A model generated the notes under the pieces. The model ran no database searches, was not told the DNA's origin, and saw only the letters and a list, made by a program, of their open reading frames with translations. Below, piece by piece: positions 27,130 to 35,907 of a stretch of 48,025 nt of DNA; position 1 is the stretch's first letter, and every line of letters begins with the position of its first letter. A program made the position numbers and the translations under genes. This stretch comes from an uncultured Pedosphaera sp. (GTDB taxonomy: Bacteria > Verrucomicrobiota > Verrucomicrobiia > Limisphaerales > Pedosphaeraceae), in NCBI GenBank assembly GCA_903918755.1, contig CAIXFN010000044.1, forward strand, positions 1 to 48,025, written 5' to 3'.

Positions 27130-30100
27130 ATGATAGCAAAAAAATCAGCCATGAACTTAATAAAAACTGGGTTGTTGCTTTGCGCAGCCTCCCTCACCAC
27201 CACCACTGCAGTACGGGCGGTCGATTATTACTCGACCGTAACCAACCTCCACCCGGTTGGCTATTACCGGCTCAACGAAAACACCACCAACAACTCCAAC
27301 CTCGCCATCAACAGTGGCACGGCCGGCCGAAAGGGCGATGGTTTCTATATCGGCGACACCACGGTCATGCATCCCAGCACTGGTCTTTTGGTGGGCTCCA
27401 CCGACGCCGGCGCCTCTTTTAACGGCAGCGAATATGTCCAGGTCCCCGTCAACGCGGCCAACAACCCCCAAGGCCCCTTCACGGCCGAATGCTGGGTCCA
27501 GGCCAAGGAGGGCCTCGCCGACAACCTCTACGCCGTGATGACCTCCGGCCATTTGGAATCCGCTCCCGCCCGCTCGGGCTGGCTGCTCTATTATGACAGC
27601 ACGGGGAATAATTCCGGCGGCCAGGTTTTTGACTTCCGCATGTACACCCATGTGGGCCTCAACCGCTCCCTAACCATCAACGGTGGCGGGGCCCCCGTGG
27701 CCGGAGCCATTTATCACGTGGTCGTCGGTTATGACGGCACCAACGGGTTCATGTACGTGAACGGGACGCTGATCAGCAAAGCTCCTTCGCCCGGATACAC
27801 TCCCAACGTGGACGGGAATTTCACGTTTGGCACTCGCAATGACTTGGCGTTCACGTTCAGCGGAAACATTGACGAAGTCGCCCTTTACACCAACATCCTG
27901 TCGGCTTCCGATATCACCGCCCATTACGCCAATGGCAGCAGCGCCAGCCCGGCTGTCGATTACGGCTCCTTGGTGCTCGCCCAGCATCCCCTGCTCTATT
28001 ATCGTTTGGACGAGCCCGCCTTCTCAGCCTCGGCTCCCCTGCCCACCTCGAAAAACGAGGGATCTTGGGGCGCGACGCAGGATGCGATCCTCTACTCCCA
28101 GGTGACGGCGGCGGTCCCCGGCATCCCCTACGGCGGTTTCCCCGCTGGCAACAAGTCGGCCTACTTGAATGGTTTGAACGAAACCACTCTCAACGGGGGG
28201 TACGACAACGCCATTGGCATTCCCAATCCGCCCTTGAACAGTGCGGATCCTTCCGGCACCTCTAACGTGACGTTCACCGCCTGGATCAAACGCAACGGCC
28301 CCATCGACAACAATCAGGGCCATTATAACGGCGGCTTTGCGGGTATCGTTTTCGAACGCGGCACCGCCACCAGCGGCACCTCCTTCCCCGCCACCGGTTT
28401 GTGCTATGGCGCCAATGCCACCGGCACCCCCGGCAATGAATTGCGCTACCACTGGAACAACGGCCAGTATGGCTTCGCCTCGGGTTTGATCGTTCCGGAC
28501 GGCATCTGGAGCTTCGTGGCGGGCGTGTTCACCCCCACGAACACGATTCTCGACTTGAACGGCACGTTGGTCACCAACAATGTTGCGAACGTTGGTCTGG
28601 ACTTCAGCATTGACACCCTCTTCATCGGCATGGACAGCACCGGTGGCCGCGTCATCGATGGCTCGGTGGACGAAGTCGCCATCTTTGATTACGCGCTGAC
28701 GCCGACCCAATTGGCCACCCTGTATGCCGCCGGCGGCATGCCGGCGACCATCACCACCCAGCCGTCGCCCACGACGCAGACCTTCTATGAAGGCCAGAGC
28801 ACCTCGTACAGCGTCGCCGCCATCGGCACCCCGACCATCGCCTACCAATGGCTCAAGAACGGCGTGGCCATCAGTGGGAAAACAACCACCAGCCTGAGCT
28901 TCCCGAACCTCCATGTCGCGGATACCGCCAACTACGCGGTCAAGCTCACCAACCCGGCCGGCAGCGTGACCAGCTCCGTTGTGACTCTCACGGTTCTCGG
29001 CGGCCCGCCCATCATCACCGTGGTGCCAGCCAGCATCGCCCGGTACCCCGATGGTAACGCCACCTTCAAAGTGGCGGCGGTCGGCAGCACCCCGCTGTCC
29101 TACCAATGGAAATTCGGTTCCACCGTCATCCCTGGCGCCACGAACACCAGCTATACCGTCTCCCAAATTCAACCGGGGGATCTGGGCAGCTATTCCGTCG
29201 TGGTTACCAACCCCAATGGCTCCACGAACTCTCCGGCGGCCGTTCTGTCCTCGGTGTCCCTCACCCCCACCTTGGTTCCGGCGATTCTCACCCGCGCGCC
29301 CTATGCCTATTGGCGGATGAATGAAACCAACGGCTCGGTCATTTTTGACTCCATTGGCTCGGCGAACGGCACCTTCAGCCAGCTGACCACGAAACCCACC
29401 GCTGGCCCGGTCCCGCCCACTTTCGCGGGCCTGGATTCCACGAACACCGGTTATTTGTTCGATGGCAACACCAGCGACATTTCCTGCGCCACCCCGACCA
29501 TGACGGTGTCGAACTTCACCATCACCGCCTTCGTCAAGCCCCTGGGGCTGCTCAACAGCTCGCAAAACGGCTATGCCGGCTTGGTCTTCACCCGCGGCAC
29601 CGGGATCGGCGGCCTCGGGATTTCTCCGCAGGGCTCGGCGGTGCCGGGAACTTTGGGCTATGTCTGGAATAATAATGCTTACTATGATTCCGGCATCCTC
29701 CTCACGAGCAACGTCTGGAACTTTGTGGCCCTCGTCATCGACACCGTGAACAATGTGGCCAACCTCTATGTTGACTCCGGCGACGGCAATGGCTTGCAAA
29801 TCGCCAACAACAACCCCTCGGCCAACAATGGCACCTTCCCGAATATGGTGCTCGACTCGGTCTTCCACTTGGGCACCGACCCGTCGGGTAACAAGATCTT
29901 CGGCGGCGGCATTGATGAAGTCGCTCTTTTCGCCTCGGCCTTGAGCCAGACTGACATCCAGGCCATCCACGACGCCGCGTATCTGAATTCCTACACCCCC
30001 AATCCCCCGGCGGTCACTCTCGACCCGATTGGCGGGACCTTTGCCGGTGCGGACACCGTCACCCTCTCCGCCGGCGCGGTGGGCAGCCCGCCGTTGGCCT

Positions 30101-31419
30101 TCCAATGGTACAAGAACGGCGTCGCCGTTCCGGGAGCCATTCGCGCTTCCCTCACGTTCCCCAGCCTGCTCGCGACGGACTCCGGCACCTATAAATGGGT
30201 CGTCACCCAGGGCAGCACGTCGGTCACCAGCGCCCCGGCGGTGCTGAGCGTCTCCACCATCATCATCACCGGCCAGCCCACTCCCGCCTCCCTGCTCGCG
30301 GGTGATAGCTGGAACCTGATCACCACCGCCCGTGGCGTGCCGCCTTTGACCTATCAGTGGCTCAAGGACGGCAATACCGTCCCCGGTGCCACCTCCAATG
30401 TGCTGAGCCTGGTTAACGTCACCACAGCGGACGCCGGCGTTTACGCCTGCGCGGTCACCTCCGGCAGCACCACGGTCACCAGCGCCAACGCCGCCGTTGC
30501 CGTGGTGCCGCTCGCCCCGTACGTCAACCTCACCAACAAACTGGTGCTCCACCTCCGGTTTGACACGAATAGCTATGCGGATTCGTCCGGCCGCGGCAAT
30601 GACGCTGGCGTCGCCACCGGTCTCGCCGGCGGTGTCCCACCGTTTGTCACCTCTGGCCGCGTCGGCGGGGCGGTCCACATCGACAACAACAACTTCCTGC
30701 AAGTGTCCGATGCCAATGGTGATCTCACCTTTGACACCATGGACAACTTCAGCGTGTCCCTGTGGGTGCGCTACTCCGCCGGCTTCGGCGATCTCCCGAT
30801 CATCGGCAATGCCGTTAATTCCACCTTCCAACTCGGCTGGGTCATCACTGAAGATGCCGGCCGGTTCGAGTGGAGCCTGGTCTCCACCGGCAACTCCGGT
30901 GCCGGTGTGTCGGACCCGGTCGGTGGTCCTTTGATCAACGACAACCAGTGGCACAACCTGGTCGCGGTGTTTGACCGCACCAACGCCATTGGCTACAGCT
31001 ATGTGGACGGCAAGTTCGCCAGCACCCACACCCTCGCCGCCATCACCACCCTCATCACCGGCCAGACCATCACCATCGGTCAGGACCCCACGGGCGCTTA
31101 TGGTGTCGCGGGCTCGTTTGACCTGGACGACGTTGGCATCTGGCGCACCGCGCTGGACCGGGCTTCCTCGGAGTTGATCTACTACGCCGGCGCCGCCGGT
31201 CGCAGCTTCGACACCGTCGGGCCCGCCGCGCCGCCGTCGGTCACCATGACCATCGCGATTGTTGGGAACAACCTCGTGATCCACTGGTCGCAAGGCACCC
31301 TGCAATCCTCGACCCATGCGGACTCCGGTTACACCAATGTTGTCGGTGCCACGGCCCCGAATTACACCATTCCGCTGACCTCCACCGGTGCCCGGTTCTT
31401 CCGGGTTCTGGTGCAATAA
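27130..31419 (+). CDS. Secreted LamG/Ig-like multidomain protein (paralogue of 41060-44932)
   Basis: This 1429-residue exported surface protein has a signal peptide (about residues 1-30, cleavage near VRA-VDYY) and alternates LamG/concanavalin-like jelly rolls with Ig-like domains. The order is LamG (34-265), LamG (277-530), Ig (538-624), Ig (625-708), LamG (717-950), Ig (958-1040), Ig (1042-1127), LamG (1131-1362), then a C-terminal beta module ending ARFFRVLVQ. LamG units show the Verrucomicrobia-type openings HPVGYYRLNE and HPLLYYRLDE and closings such as GSVDEVAIFDYALT. Ig units show YQWLKNG and the tyrosine corner DTANYAV. No catalytic residues were seen. Carbohydrate or matrix binding is the usual role of such folds. 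Two ATGs (27130, 27151) are possible and neither has a clear ribosome site. A strong terminator follows at 31441. Confidence 0.88.
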   Translation: MIAKKSAMNLIKTGLLLCAASLTTTTAVRAVDYYSTVTNLHPVGYYRLNENTTNNSNLAINSGTAGRKGDGFYIGDTTVMHPSTGLLVGSTDAGASFNGSEYVQVPVNAANNPQGPFTAECWVQAKEGLADNLYAVMTSGHLESAPARSGWLLYYDSTGNNSGGQVFDFRMYTHVGLNRSLTINGGGAPVAGAIYHVVVGYDGTNGFMYVNGTLISKAPSPGYTPNVDGNFTFGTRNDLAFTFSGNIDEVALYTNILSASDITAHYANGSSASPAVDYGSLVLAQHPLLYYRLDEPAFSASAPLPTSKNEGSWGATQDAILYSQVTAAVPGIPYGGFPAGNKSAYLNGLNETTLNGGYDNAIGIPNPPLNSADPSGTSNVTFTAWIKRNGPIDNNQGHYNGGFAGIVFERGTATSGTSFPATGLCYGANATGTPGNELRYHWNNGQYGFASGLIVPDGIWSFVAGVFTPTNTILDLNGTLVTNNVANVGLDFSIDTLFIGMDSTGGRVIDGSVDEVAIFDYALTPTQLATLYAAGGMPATITTQPSPTTQTFYEGQSTSYSVAAIGTPTIAYQWLKNGVAISGKTTTSLSFPNLHVADTANYAVKLTNPAGSVTSSVVTLTVLGGPPIITVVPASIARYPDGNATFKVAAVGSTPLSYQWKFGSTVIPGATNTSYTVSQIQPGDLGSYSVVVTNPNGSTNSPAAVLSSVSLTPTLVPAILTRAPYAYWRMNETNGSVIFDSIGSANGTFSQLTTKPTAGPVPPTFAGLDSTNTGYLFDGNTSDISCATPTMTVSNFTITAFVKPLGLLNSSQNGYAGLVFTRGTGIGGLGISPQGSAVPGTLGYVWNNNAYYDSGILLTSNVWNFVALVIDTVNNVANLYVDSGDGNGLQIANNNPSANNGTFPNMVLDSVFHLGTDPSGNKIFGGGIDEVALFASALSQTDIQAIHDAAYLNSYTPNPPAVTLDPIGGTFAGADTVTLSAGAVGSPPLAFQWYKNGVAVPGAIRASLTFPSLLATDSGTYKWVVTQGSTSVTSAPAVLSVSTIIITGQPTPASLLAGDSWNLITTARGVPPLTYQWLKDGNTVPGATSNVLSLVNVTTADAGVYACAVTSGSTTVTSANAAVAVVPLAPYVNLTNKLVLHLRFDTNSYADSSGRGNDAGVATGLAGGVPPFVTSGRVGGAVHIDNNNFLQVSDANGDLTFDTMDNFSVSLWVRYSAGFGDLPIIGNAVNSTFQLGWVITEDAGRFEWSLVSTGNSGAGVSDPVGGPLINDNQWHNLVAVFDRTNAIGYSYVDGKFASTHTLAAITTLITGQTITIGQDPTGAYGVAGSFDLDDVGIWRTALDRASSELIYYAGAAGRSFDTVGPAAPPSVTMTIAIVGNNLVIHWSQGTLQSSTHADSGYTNVVGATAPNYTIPLTSTGARFFRVLVQ

Positions 31420-31440
31420 CGGTTAGGTCGCACCCCTCAC

Positions 31441-31476
31441 CCGCCCGCCGGCTCACGCCGGCGGGCGGTTTTTTTT
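31441..31476 (+). terminator. Rho-independent terminator after first LamG/Ig gene
   Basis: A perfect 12-bp stem (CCGCCCGCCGGC, 31441-31452, with its complement 31457-31468) encloses a TCAC loop and is followed by eight T residues (31469-31476). It lies 21 bases after the stop codon. The terminator after the paralogue (45016-45049) is nearly identical. Confidence 0.93.
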
Positions 31477-31696
31477 ACCCCGACGTTCTCTTTCGGAACC
31501 TTCTCATTGTTCTGTCCGTGTGAGAAGCATTCGAAAAAAGTTCCGCAAGCGACGGGCGCAGGGTCGCGAAAGAAGGAGAAACAGACGACAGCAACTGGCG
31601 ATCCGAAAGCGGGAGCAGATCCGAGCGGAAGCAAGGGCGAACCAGGGAGTGGGGAGGATTCCAGCCAACCCCGCTCCCGCCCGGATCAAATTGCTT

Positions 31697-31867
31697 TCAC
31701 CCCTTCGGCGGAGTGTTGGGAGGTTTGCGTTTGCCGCGCGCGGCGGGCCGCTTCATTCCGCGCCGCCGCCGATAGTCCTGATAAAAGGACAGCGACAGGA
31801 ACACGATGGCGATCACCAGGCAGATGATCAGGCCCGGCCACCCCAAAAAAAAGGTCTCTGCGGTCAT
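31697..31867 (-). CDS. Small single-pass membrane protein
   Basis: This predicted 56-residue protein starts at the ATG at 31867 (MTAETFFLGWPGLIICLV). Residues about 10-31 form one transmembrane helix, followed by a strongly basic tail (YQDYRRRRGMKRPAARGKRK), so the tail should stay in the cytoplasm. The length and layout look like a genuine membrane microprotein, but no family was recognised and there is no clear ribosome site. A start six codons upstream (31885) is possible. It stands alone between the first LamG/Ig gene and a gene-poor stretch. Confidence 0.5.
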   Translation of the reverse strand: MTAETFFLGWPGLIICLVIAIVFLSLSFYQDYRRRRGMKRPAARGKRKPPNTPPKG

Positions 31868-31885
31868 GTTTCGCGCACGCCACAC

Positions 31886-32397
31886 AGTGCAGTTTACCGG
31901 GCGGAGGGAATTTGTCAGCTACGAATTGACAGCGGACACAAAGACAACCCATTTTCCAAGAAAGGGGAGATGATTCGCAAACACGGCCGTTGGACGTGAG
32001 GCACAGCAAGCGTTCCTGTCGTCCCACACCCGCCGCCCGCCGCCCTTCGCTAAGAAAACTCCCAGGACGCACGGGTGGGGCTGGCGGTTTTGTAGGCTTG
32101 CGGCCAGTCCCTACGCGACCTGGGCGGCGACTTGGGGGCTAGCCAAGGGAGAAAAACCAGCGCCCGAAGCCTTCCGCTCGGGTCAAATCTGGAGCTTGCC
32201 CCGAGCAAGCTGCTCACCCAAGGGACAGATTCCCAGTTAAGGGGATTGCCTTCCGTCCAAGACCGCCCGCCAGGACATTTCAGCGGACCTGAATGGGTGC
32301 CCCCACGATGAATCCCCGCGCTGCCAGGATGCGGGCCAAACGTTACGGTCATAGTCACGACCATTTTAGGTCCGGGGAAACTTAAAGGCTGAACCAA
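31886..32397. other. Gene-poor stretch with short hairpin
   Basis: No convincing gene is seen in these 512 bases. The only clear structure is a perfect 7-bp inverted repeat, AGCTTGC (32193-32199) and GCAAGCT (32205-32211), with a 5-base loop. There is no T-run after it. Confidence 0.4.
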
Positions 32398-32676
32398 ATG
32401 ATGACCTTGCATACCAAAAACTTCATCCGCGCGCAACTCCTGCAAACAATGCCGACCATCCGGGAAGCTCAGCCAACCAAGACCGGATGTGACTTTCACC
32501 TCGGCGTGGGACTCAACCGATTGCGGAAGATGGTTATCGGCGAGCTGGCGTTAAGCTGCGAACAACTGGAGGAATCCATTCCCAGGCTTGAATTCCGAAC
32601 CACTGAGGAATTCAGCGTGGAGACGGAACAAGCTTGGCGGCTGCAAGCAGGCTTGATCACGCTTATTGAAGCTTAA
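32398..32676 (+). CDS. Hypothetical small protein, doubtful
   Basis: This open frame of 92 residues begins at an ATG (MMTLHTKNFIRAQLL) and overlaps the 3' end of the convergent beta-repeat gene by 14 bases. Its composition is more protein-like than the antisense frame, with balanced charged and hydrophobic residues and a possible helix in RLRKMVIGELALSCEQLEES. No motif or family is recognised and no ribosome site is evident. It may be a remnant or chance frame. Confidence 0.25.
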   Translation: MMTLHTKNFIRAQLLQTMPTIREAQPTKTGCDFHLGVGLNRLRKMVIGELALSCEQLEESIPRLEFRTTEEFSVETEQAWRLQAGLITLIEA

Positions 32677-35600
32677 AAAAGACATTGCCCATCAACGGTG
32701 TAAAATTGACGACGTTCTGCCCGCCGATGACTTGAACACCATTCGTCATGTCCATCCATAAGACCGGCGGCGCGAGGTTGGTGGTGTATTTCAGGCGGTG
32801 GTCAGGATCGGCGTCGCTCGACCAAGCGAGGTTGATACCGCCACCGGACGAAGTGATGCTCAAGCTCGGCTGGCCCTTCACGACGCTCAGAATCAACGCT
32901 CCAACGCTGTTTGTTTCGCTCCATGATTTAAGTCCGGTCAAGGGCGGCAAACTGAAATTGCTGAACGCGCCGCTGGCGGCGGGATAGGTCAGCAAGTTAA
33001 AACTGTCGCCATAAGCTGGCGAATAACCGCCGAGCAGATTGACGCTCAATGTGCCTGTCAACGGCGCGGGGTTGGCAAAGATGACCTGGCCGAATTGCGC
33101 CGGGCCGGCGAGGCCGAAGTTGAGCTGTCCGCCCGTCTGGGTATACGCGCTCTGAAACTGCACCGCGCCACTTTGGACATCGAGCAGCGCGTCGTTCACG
33201 AAGCCGGTTCCGGTCACGGTCGTGGTGCCGGTGGTGCCGCGCTTGCGAACGGTCCCGAGGTTCAGCCATCCGCCCGGCCCGCCGCTGGCGAGCGTGTTGT
33301 CGCACTGGACGTTCACCGTTCCCAGATTCGCGAAGGGCGCGCCGTAGTTAAGATTCCAGTCGCCCGCCAGCCAGTTGATCGTGCCCTTGTTGGTGAGCGG
33401 GCCATTGATGCTGGCGCTCGGCCCCGTCAGGTTCACCACGCCGCCGGGGTTGATCGTCGTGCTCCCGTCAAATTCGCCCGGGCTATAAAAATTAATATTC
33501 GCCACCACGACCGTTCCCGATACGGTGTTGGTGCCGTAGAGCCTGCCCGACATCTGAAAATTCGCGCCGGTGATGTCGCCATAGACCGCGGGGGCATAAT
33601 TCGGCTGCACGCCGTAGAACCCCGCGCCGGTAAAGGTGCTGCCGGGATTCAAATAGAAGTCACCACCCGCCAGGAACAACGCGGAACTCGGCGCGACATT
33701 AATCGTGCCGCTGCTGGCGAAACCATTTTGAAACGCCAGCGTGCCGGTTTGCACATCCAGCAGCGCGTTGTTGACCAAGCTCGATCCCGACACGGTCGTG
33801 ATGCCGGTGGTGCCGCTCTTGCGGACGGTTCCCAGGTTCAGCCAATTGCCCGCCCCGCCGGTGCCGAGCTCGTAATCGCACTCGATGTTGACCGTGCCCA
33901 GATTCGCGAAAGGCGCGCTGTTGTCATACCAGGTGCCAGACAACCAATTGATCGTGCCATTGTTGGTTAGCGGGCCATTGATGACGGCGCTCGCGCCCGT
34001 CAGGTTCACCACGCCACCGGGGTTAATCGTGGTCGCACCGTCAAATTCGCCGGGGCTATAATAATTTACATTCGCCACCACCACCGTTCCCGACACGGTG
34101 TTAGAGCCGTAAAGCCGTCCCAGCAGTTGGAAATTCGTGCCGATGATGTCGCCGTAAACCGCGGGACTATCATACGGCGGGACGCCGTAGAATCCCGCTC
34201 CGATGAAACTGCCTCCGGGGTTCAAATAGACATTGCCCCCGGCCAGACTAAAGGAGGTGTTGGCCGCGACGCTGACGGTGCCGCTGTTGCTCAAGCCGGC
34301 GGACAAGCTTAGTCCGCCCGACTGCAGCTCCACCAACCCCGCATTATTCAAGATCATCGCATTGAAGCTGTTGACATTGGTGCCCGCGGTCTTGCGAATA
34401 ATGCCCTGATTGAGCCAGTTCGCATTGCCGTCCCAGCCTCCCATGGAATTATCACACTGAATTGAAATCAACCCGCCCGCCGCGTTCACCAGATTGCCGC
34501 CGAAGCTGGTCCAGTCGCCGGAAAGCCAGTTCACCGTGCCGGCATTCGTCAACGTCCCGCCAATGCGAATAGTCCAATAAATCCCGCCGCAACTGGTGCA
34601 ACCATCGAGATTGAGGGTGCCGCCGCTGGCCACGGTGGTGACGCCTTGAATGTCCGGATTGTAGCCGCTCATCGTGCCGGTAACCGTGTTGGTGCCGGAC
34701 AGGGTGCCATCCATGCGGAAATTCGCATCTCCGATCGTGCCGGAGATGATGGCTGAGCCGTTGGGCGGCACGCCATAATATCCCTGCCCGGTGAAGGAGT
34801 AGCCCGGACGCAATGTGACAATCGCCGAAACCAGCTTCAGCGCCGCCCCGTTGCTCACCGAGATCGTCCCACTGAGGCTCACGTTATTATCCAATTCCAC
34901 CGATCCGCTCTGCACCTCCATCGCGCCGGCGTTCGTTAAATAATAGCAGCCGGCAAAACTCCAGGCGTTCGTTCCGCCCGATTTGCGCATCGTCCCGTAG
35001 TTGACCACGACGTTGAAGGAAGACGCGCCGCCAAACGTGCCAAAATATCCATCGTTCTGAAAATCCACCAGGCCGTCCGACTCATTTTCCAGCCAACTGC
35101 CGCCGCTGGTGAGGTTGTTGGCGCTCCAGCGGATTTGCCCGTGATTATAGACATTGGCAGAATAATAGTGGTTCAGCGCGGTCGATCCCGTTATGACGCC
35201 GTCAGGATGAACGGTAACCGTGCCGCTCAAAACGCCCGCCTGCCAGTCAAGCTTGCCGTGCAGTTCCAGCCCGCCGTCCACTTCCAGGGAACCTCCGCCA
35301 AACAGATAGCTGCCGTCGCCGCCGGTCAGGAAGATGCGCGTGCCCGCCGCCGCCACCGCGGTGCCACGGACGGAAACGCCCGTGTTGGTAAGCAACAATG
35401 TCGGAAAACTGCTGACACCGTCCCCCAAAGTCAACCCAGTGACATTGGCACTCCCCGTGACGGTATAAGTGCCTGGCGCGGTGATGATGGCATTGTCACC
35501 GAGACCCGGCGGCCCGTTGGTGGGCAGCCAATTGAACGGATTGATCCAGTCGCCGCCGCTGGGATTGTTCCAGTGAAAATCCTGCCCCGCATGGGCGTTC

Positions 35601-35692
35601 GCGGGGGCGAGCCAGGGGCTCACCCCGAGCAGCACCACGGCCAGGGTGCGCCAGCAGGCGAAAGAAAAAGCGGCAAGCGGTTTGGCCTTCAT
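32663..35692 (-). CDS. Secreted beta-strand repeat protein (passenger-like)
   Basis: This 1009-residue exported protein has a signal peptide (about residues 1-34, cleavage after PANAHA). The mature start FHWNNPSGGDWINPFNW is typical of the opening of passenger-like or fibre-like beta-repeat proteins. Most of the protein is built from long repeats of about 191 residues containing segments such as GAGFYGV, GTVVVAN, NGPLTN.GTINWLSG and NLGTVRKSG. This hydrophobic/Gly/Asn/Thr pattern suggests a right-handed beta-helix. Near the C-terminus a segment with LSVNLLGGYSPAYGDSFNLL resembles the cap region of such repeat proteins, and a final module ends NVFFKLQ. No enzymatic motif was seen; a structural or adhesive surface role is likely (inference). 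The gene stands alone and points toward the doubtful small gene at 32398. Confidence 0.8.
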   Translation of the reverse strand: MKAKPLAAFSFACWRTLAVVLLGVSPWLAPANAHAGQDFHWNNPSGGDWINPFNWLPTNGPPGLGDNAIITAPGTYTVTGSANVTGLTLGDGVSSFPTLLLTNTGVSVRGTAVAAAGTRIFLTGGDGSYLFGGGSLEVDGGLELHGKLDWQAGVLSGTVTVHPDGVITGSTALNHYYSANVYNHGQIRWSANNLTSGGSWLENESDGLVDFQNDGYFGTFGGASSFNVVVNYGTMRKSGGTNAWSFAGCYYLTNAGAMEVQSGSVELDNNVSLSGTISVSNGAALKLVSAIVTLRPGYSFTGQGYYGVPPNGSAIISGTIGDANFRMDGTLSGTNTVTGTMSGYNPDIQGVTTVASGGTLNLDGCTSCGGIYWTIRIGGTLTNAGTVNWLSGDWTSFGGNLVNAAGGLISIQCDNSMGGWDGNANWLNQGIIRKTAGTNVNSFNAMILNNAGLVELQSGGLSLSAGLSNSGTVSVAANTSFSLAGGNVYLNPGGSFIGAGFYGVPPYDSPAVYGDIIGTNFQLLGRLYGSNTVSGTVVVANVNYYSPGEFDGATTINPGGVVNLTGASAVINGPLTNNGTINWLSGTWYDNSAPFANLGTVNIECDYELGTGGAGNWLNLGTVRKSGTTGITTVSGSSLVNNALLDVQTGTLAFQNGFASSGTINVAPSSALFLAGGDFYLNPGSTFTGAGFYGVQPNYAPAVYGDITGANFQMSGRLYGTNTVSGTVVVANINFYSPGEFDGSTTINPGGVVNLTGPSASINGPLTNKGTINWLAGDWNLNYGAPFANLGTVNVQCDNTLASGGPGGWLNLGTVRKRGTTGTTTVTGTGFVNDALLDVQSGAVQFQSAYTQTGGQLNFGLAGPAQFGQVIFANPAPLTGTLSVNLLGGYSPAYGDSFNLLTYPAASGAFSNFSLPPLTGLKSWSETNSVGALILSVVKGQPSLSITSSGGGINLAWSSDADPDHRLKYTTNLAPPVLWMDMTNGVQVIGGQNVVNFTPLMGNVFFKLQ
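33177..34340 (-). repeat. Two DNA-level tandem repeats of about 575 bp in beta-repeat gene
   Basis: The segment starting at 33177 is repeated from 33753, a spacing of 576 bases, with high nucleotide identity. Another landmark pair (33558 and 34131) gives 573. More diverged copies continue toward 35100. The nucleotide similarity suggests a recent duplication or ongoing recombination. Confidence 0.75.
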
Positions 35693-35755
35693 AATAATTC
35701 CGTAATCAGCTTTCTGGTTGGCAAACGCGGAATGGGCTTGACCGAGTTTTTAGCT

Positions 35756-35778
35756 TTGATTGTTTTTAGAATAATCAA
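35756..35778. promoter_or_regulatory. AT-rich inverted repeat upstream of beta-repeat gene
   Basis: TTGATT (35756-35761) and AATCAA (35773-35778) form an inverted repeat with 11 bases between, about 65 bases upstream of the gene starting at 35692. GTTTTTAG also occurs twice nearby (35746 and 35762). It could be an operator or part of the promoter. The rest of the 35693-35907 intergenic region shows no gene. Confidence 0.3.
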
Positions 35779-35907
35779 GCCAAATGTAAAGACATTTTCG
35801 CGGCAATTCTGCGCCGGCGGCATGGCAGGAAGCGGGAGGCTGGGCTTCCGATCGAACGCCCGAAAAGGCGGGCAAATCGCTCGACCACACCAATTGTATT
35901 CAACCCT

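Noticed and set aside
28024..31416. Very long antisense open frame (about 1130 codons) opposite the first LamG/Ig gene
   Set aside because: Its translation is rich in Gly, Arg, Val and Asp with no domain pattern, and it mirrors a convincing gene in a GC-rich genome. It is a compositional shadow.
32050..32499. Minus-strand open frame of 149 codons in the gene-poor stretch
   Set aside because: Its composition (rich in Trp, Pro, Ser and Gly without hydrophobic periodicity) looks non-coding and nothing in it is recognisable.
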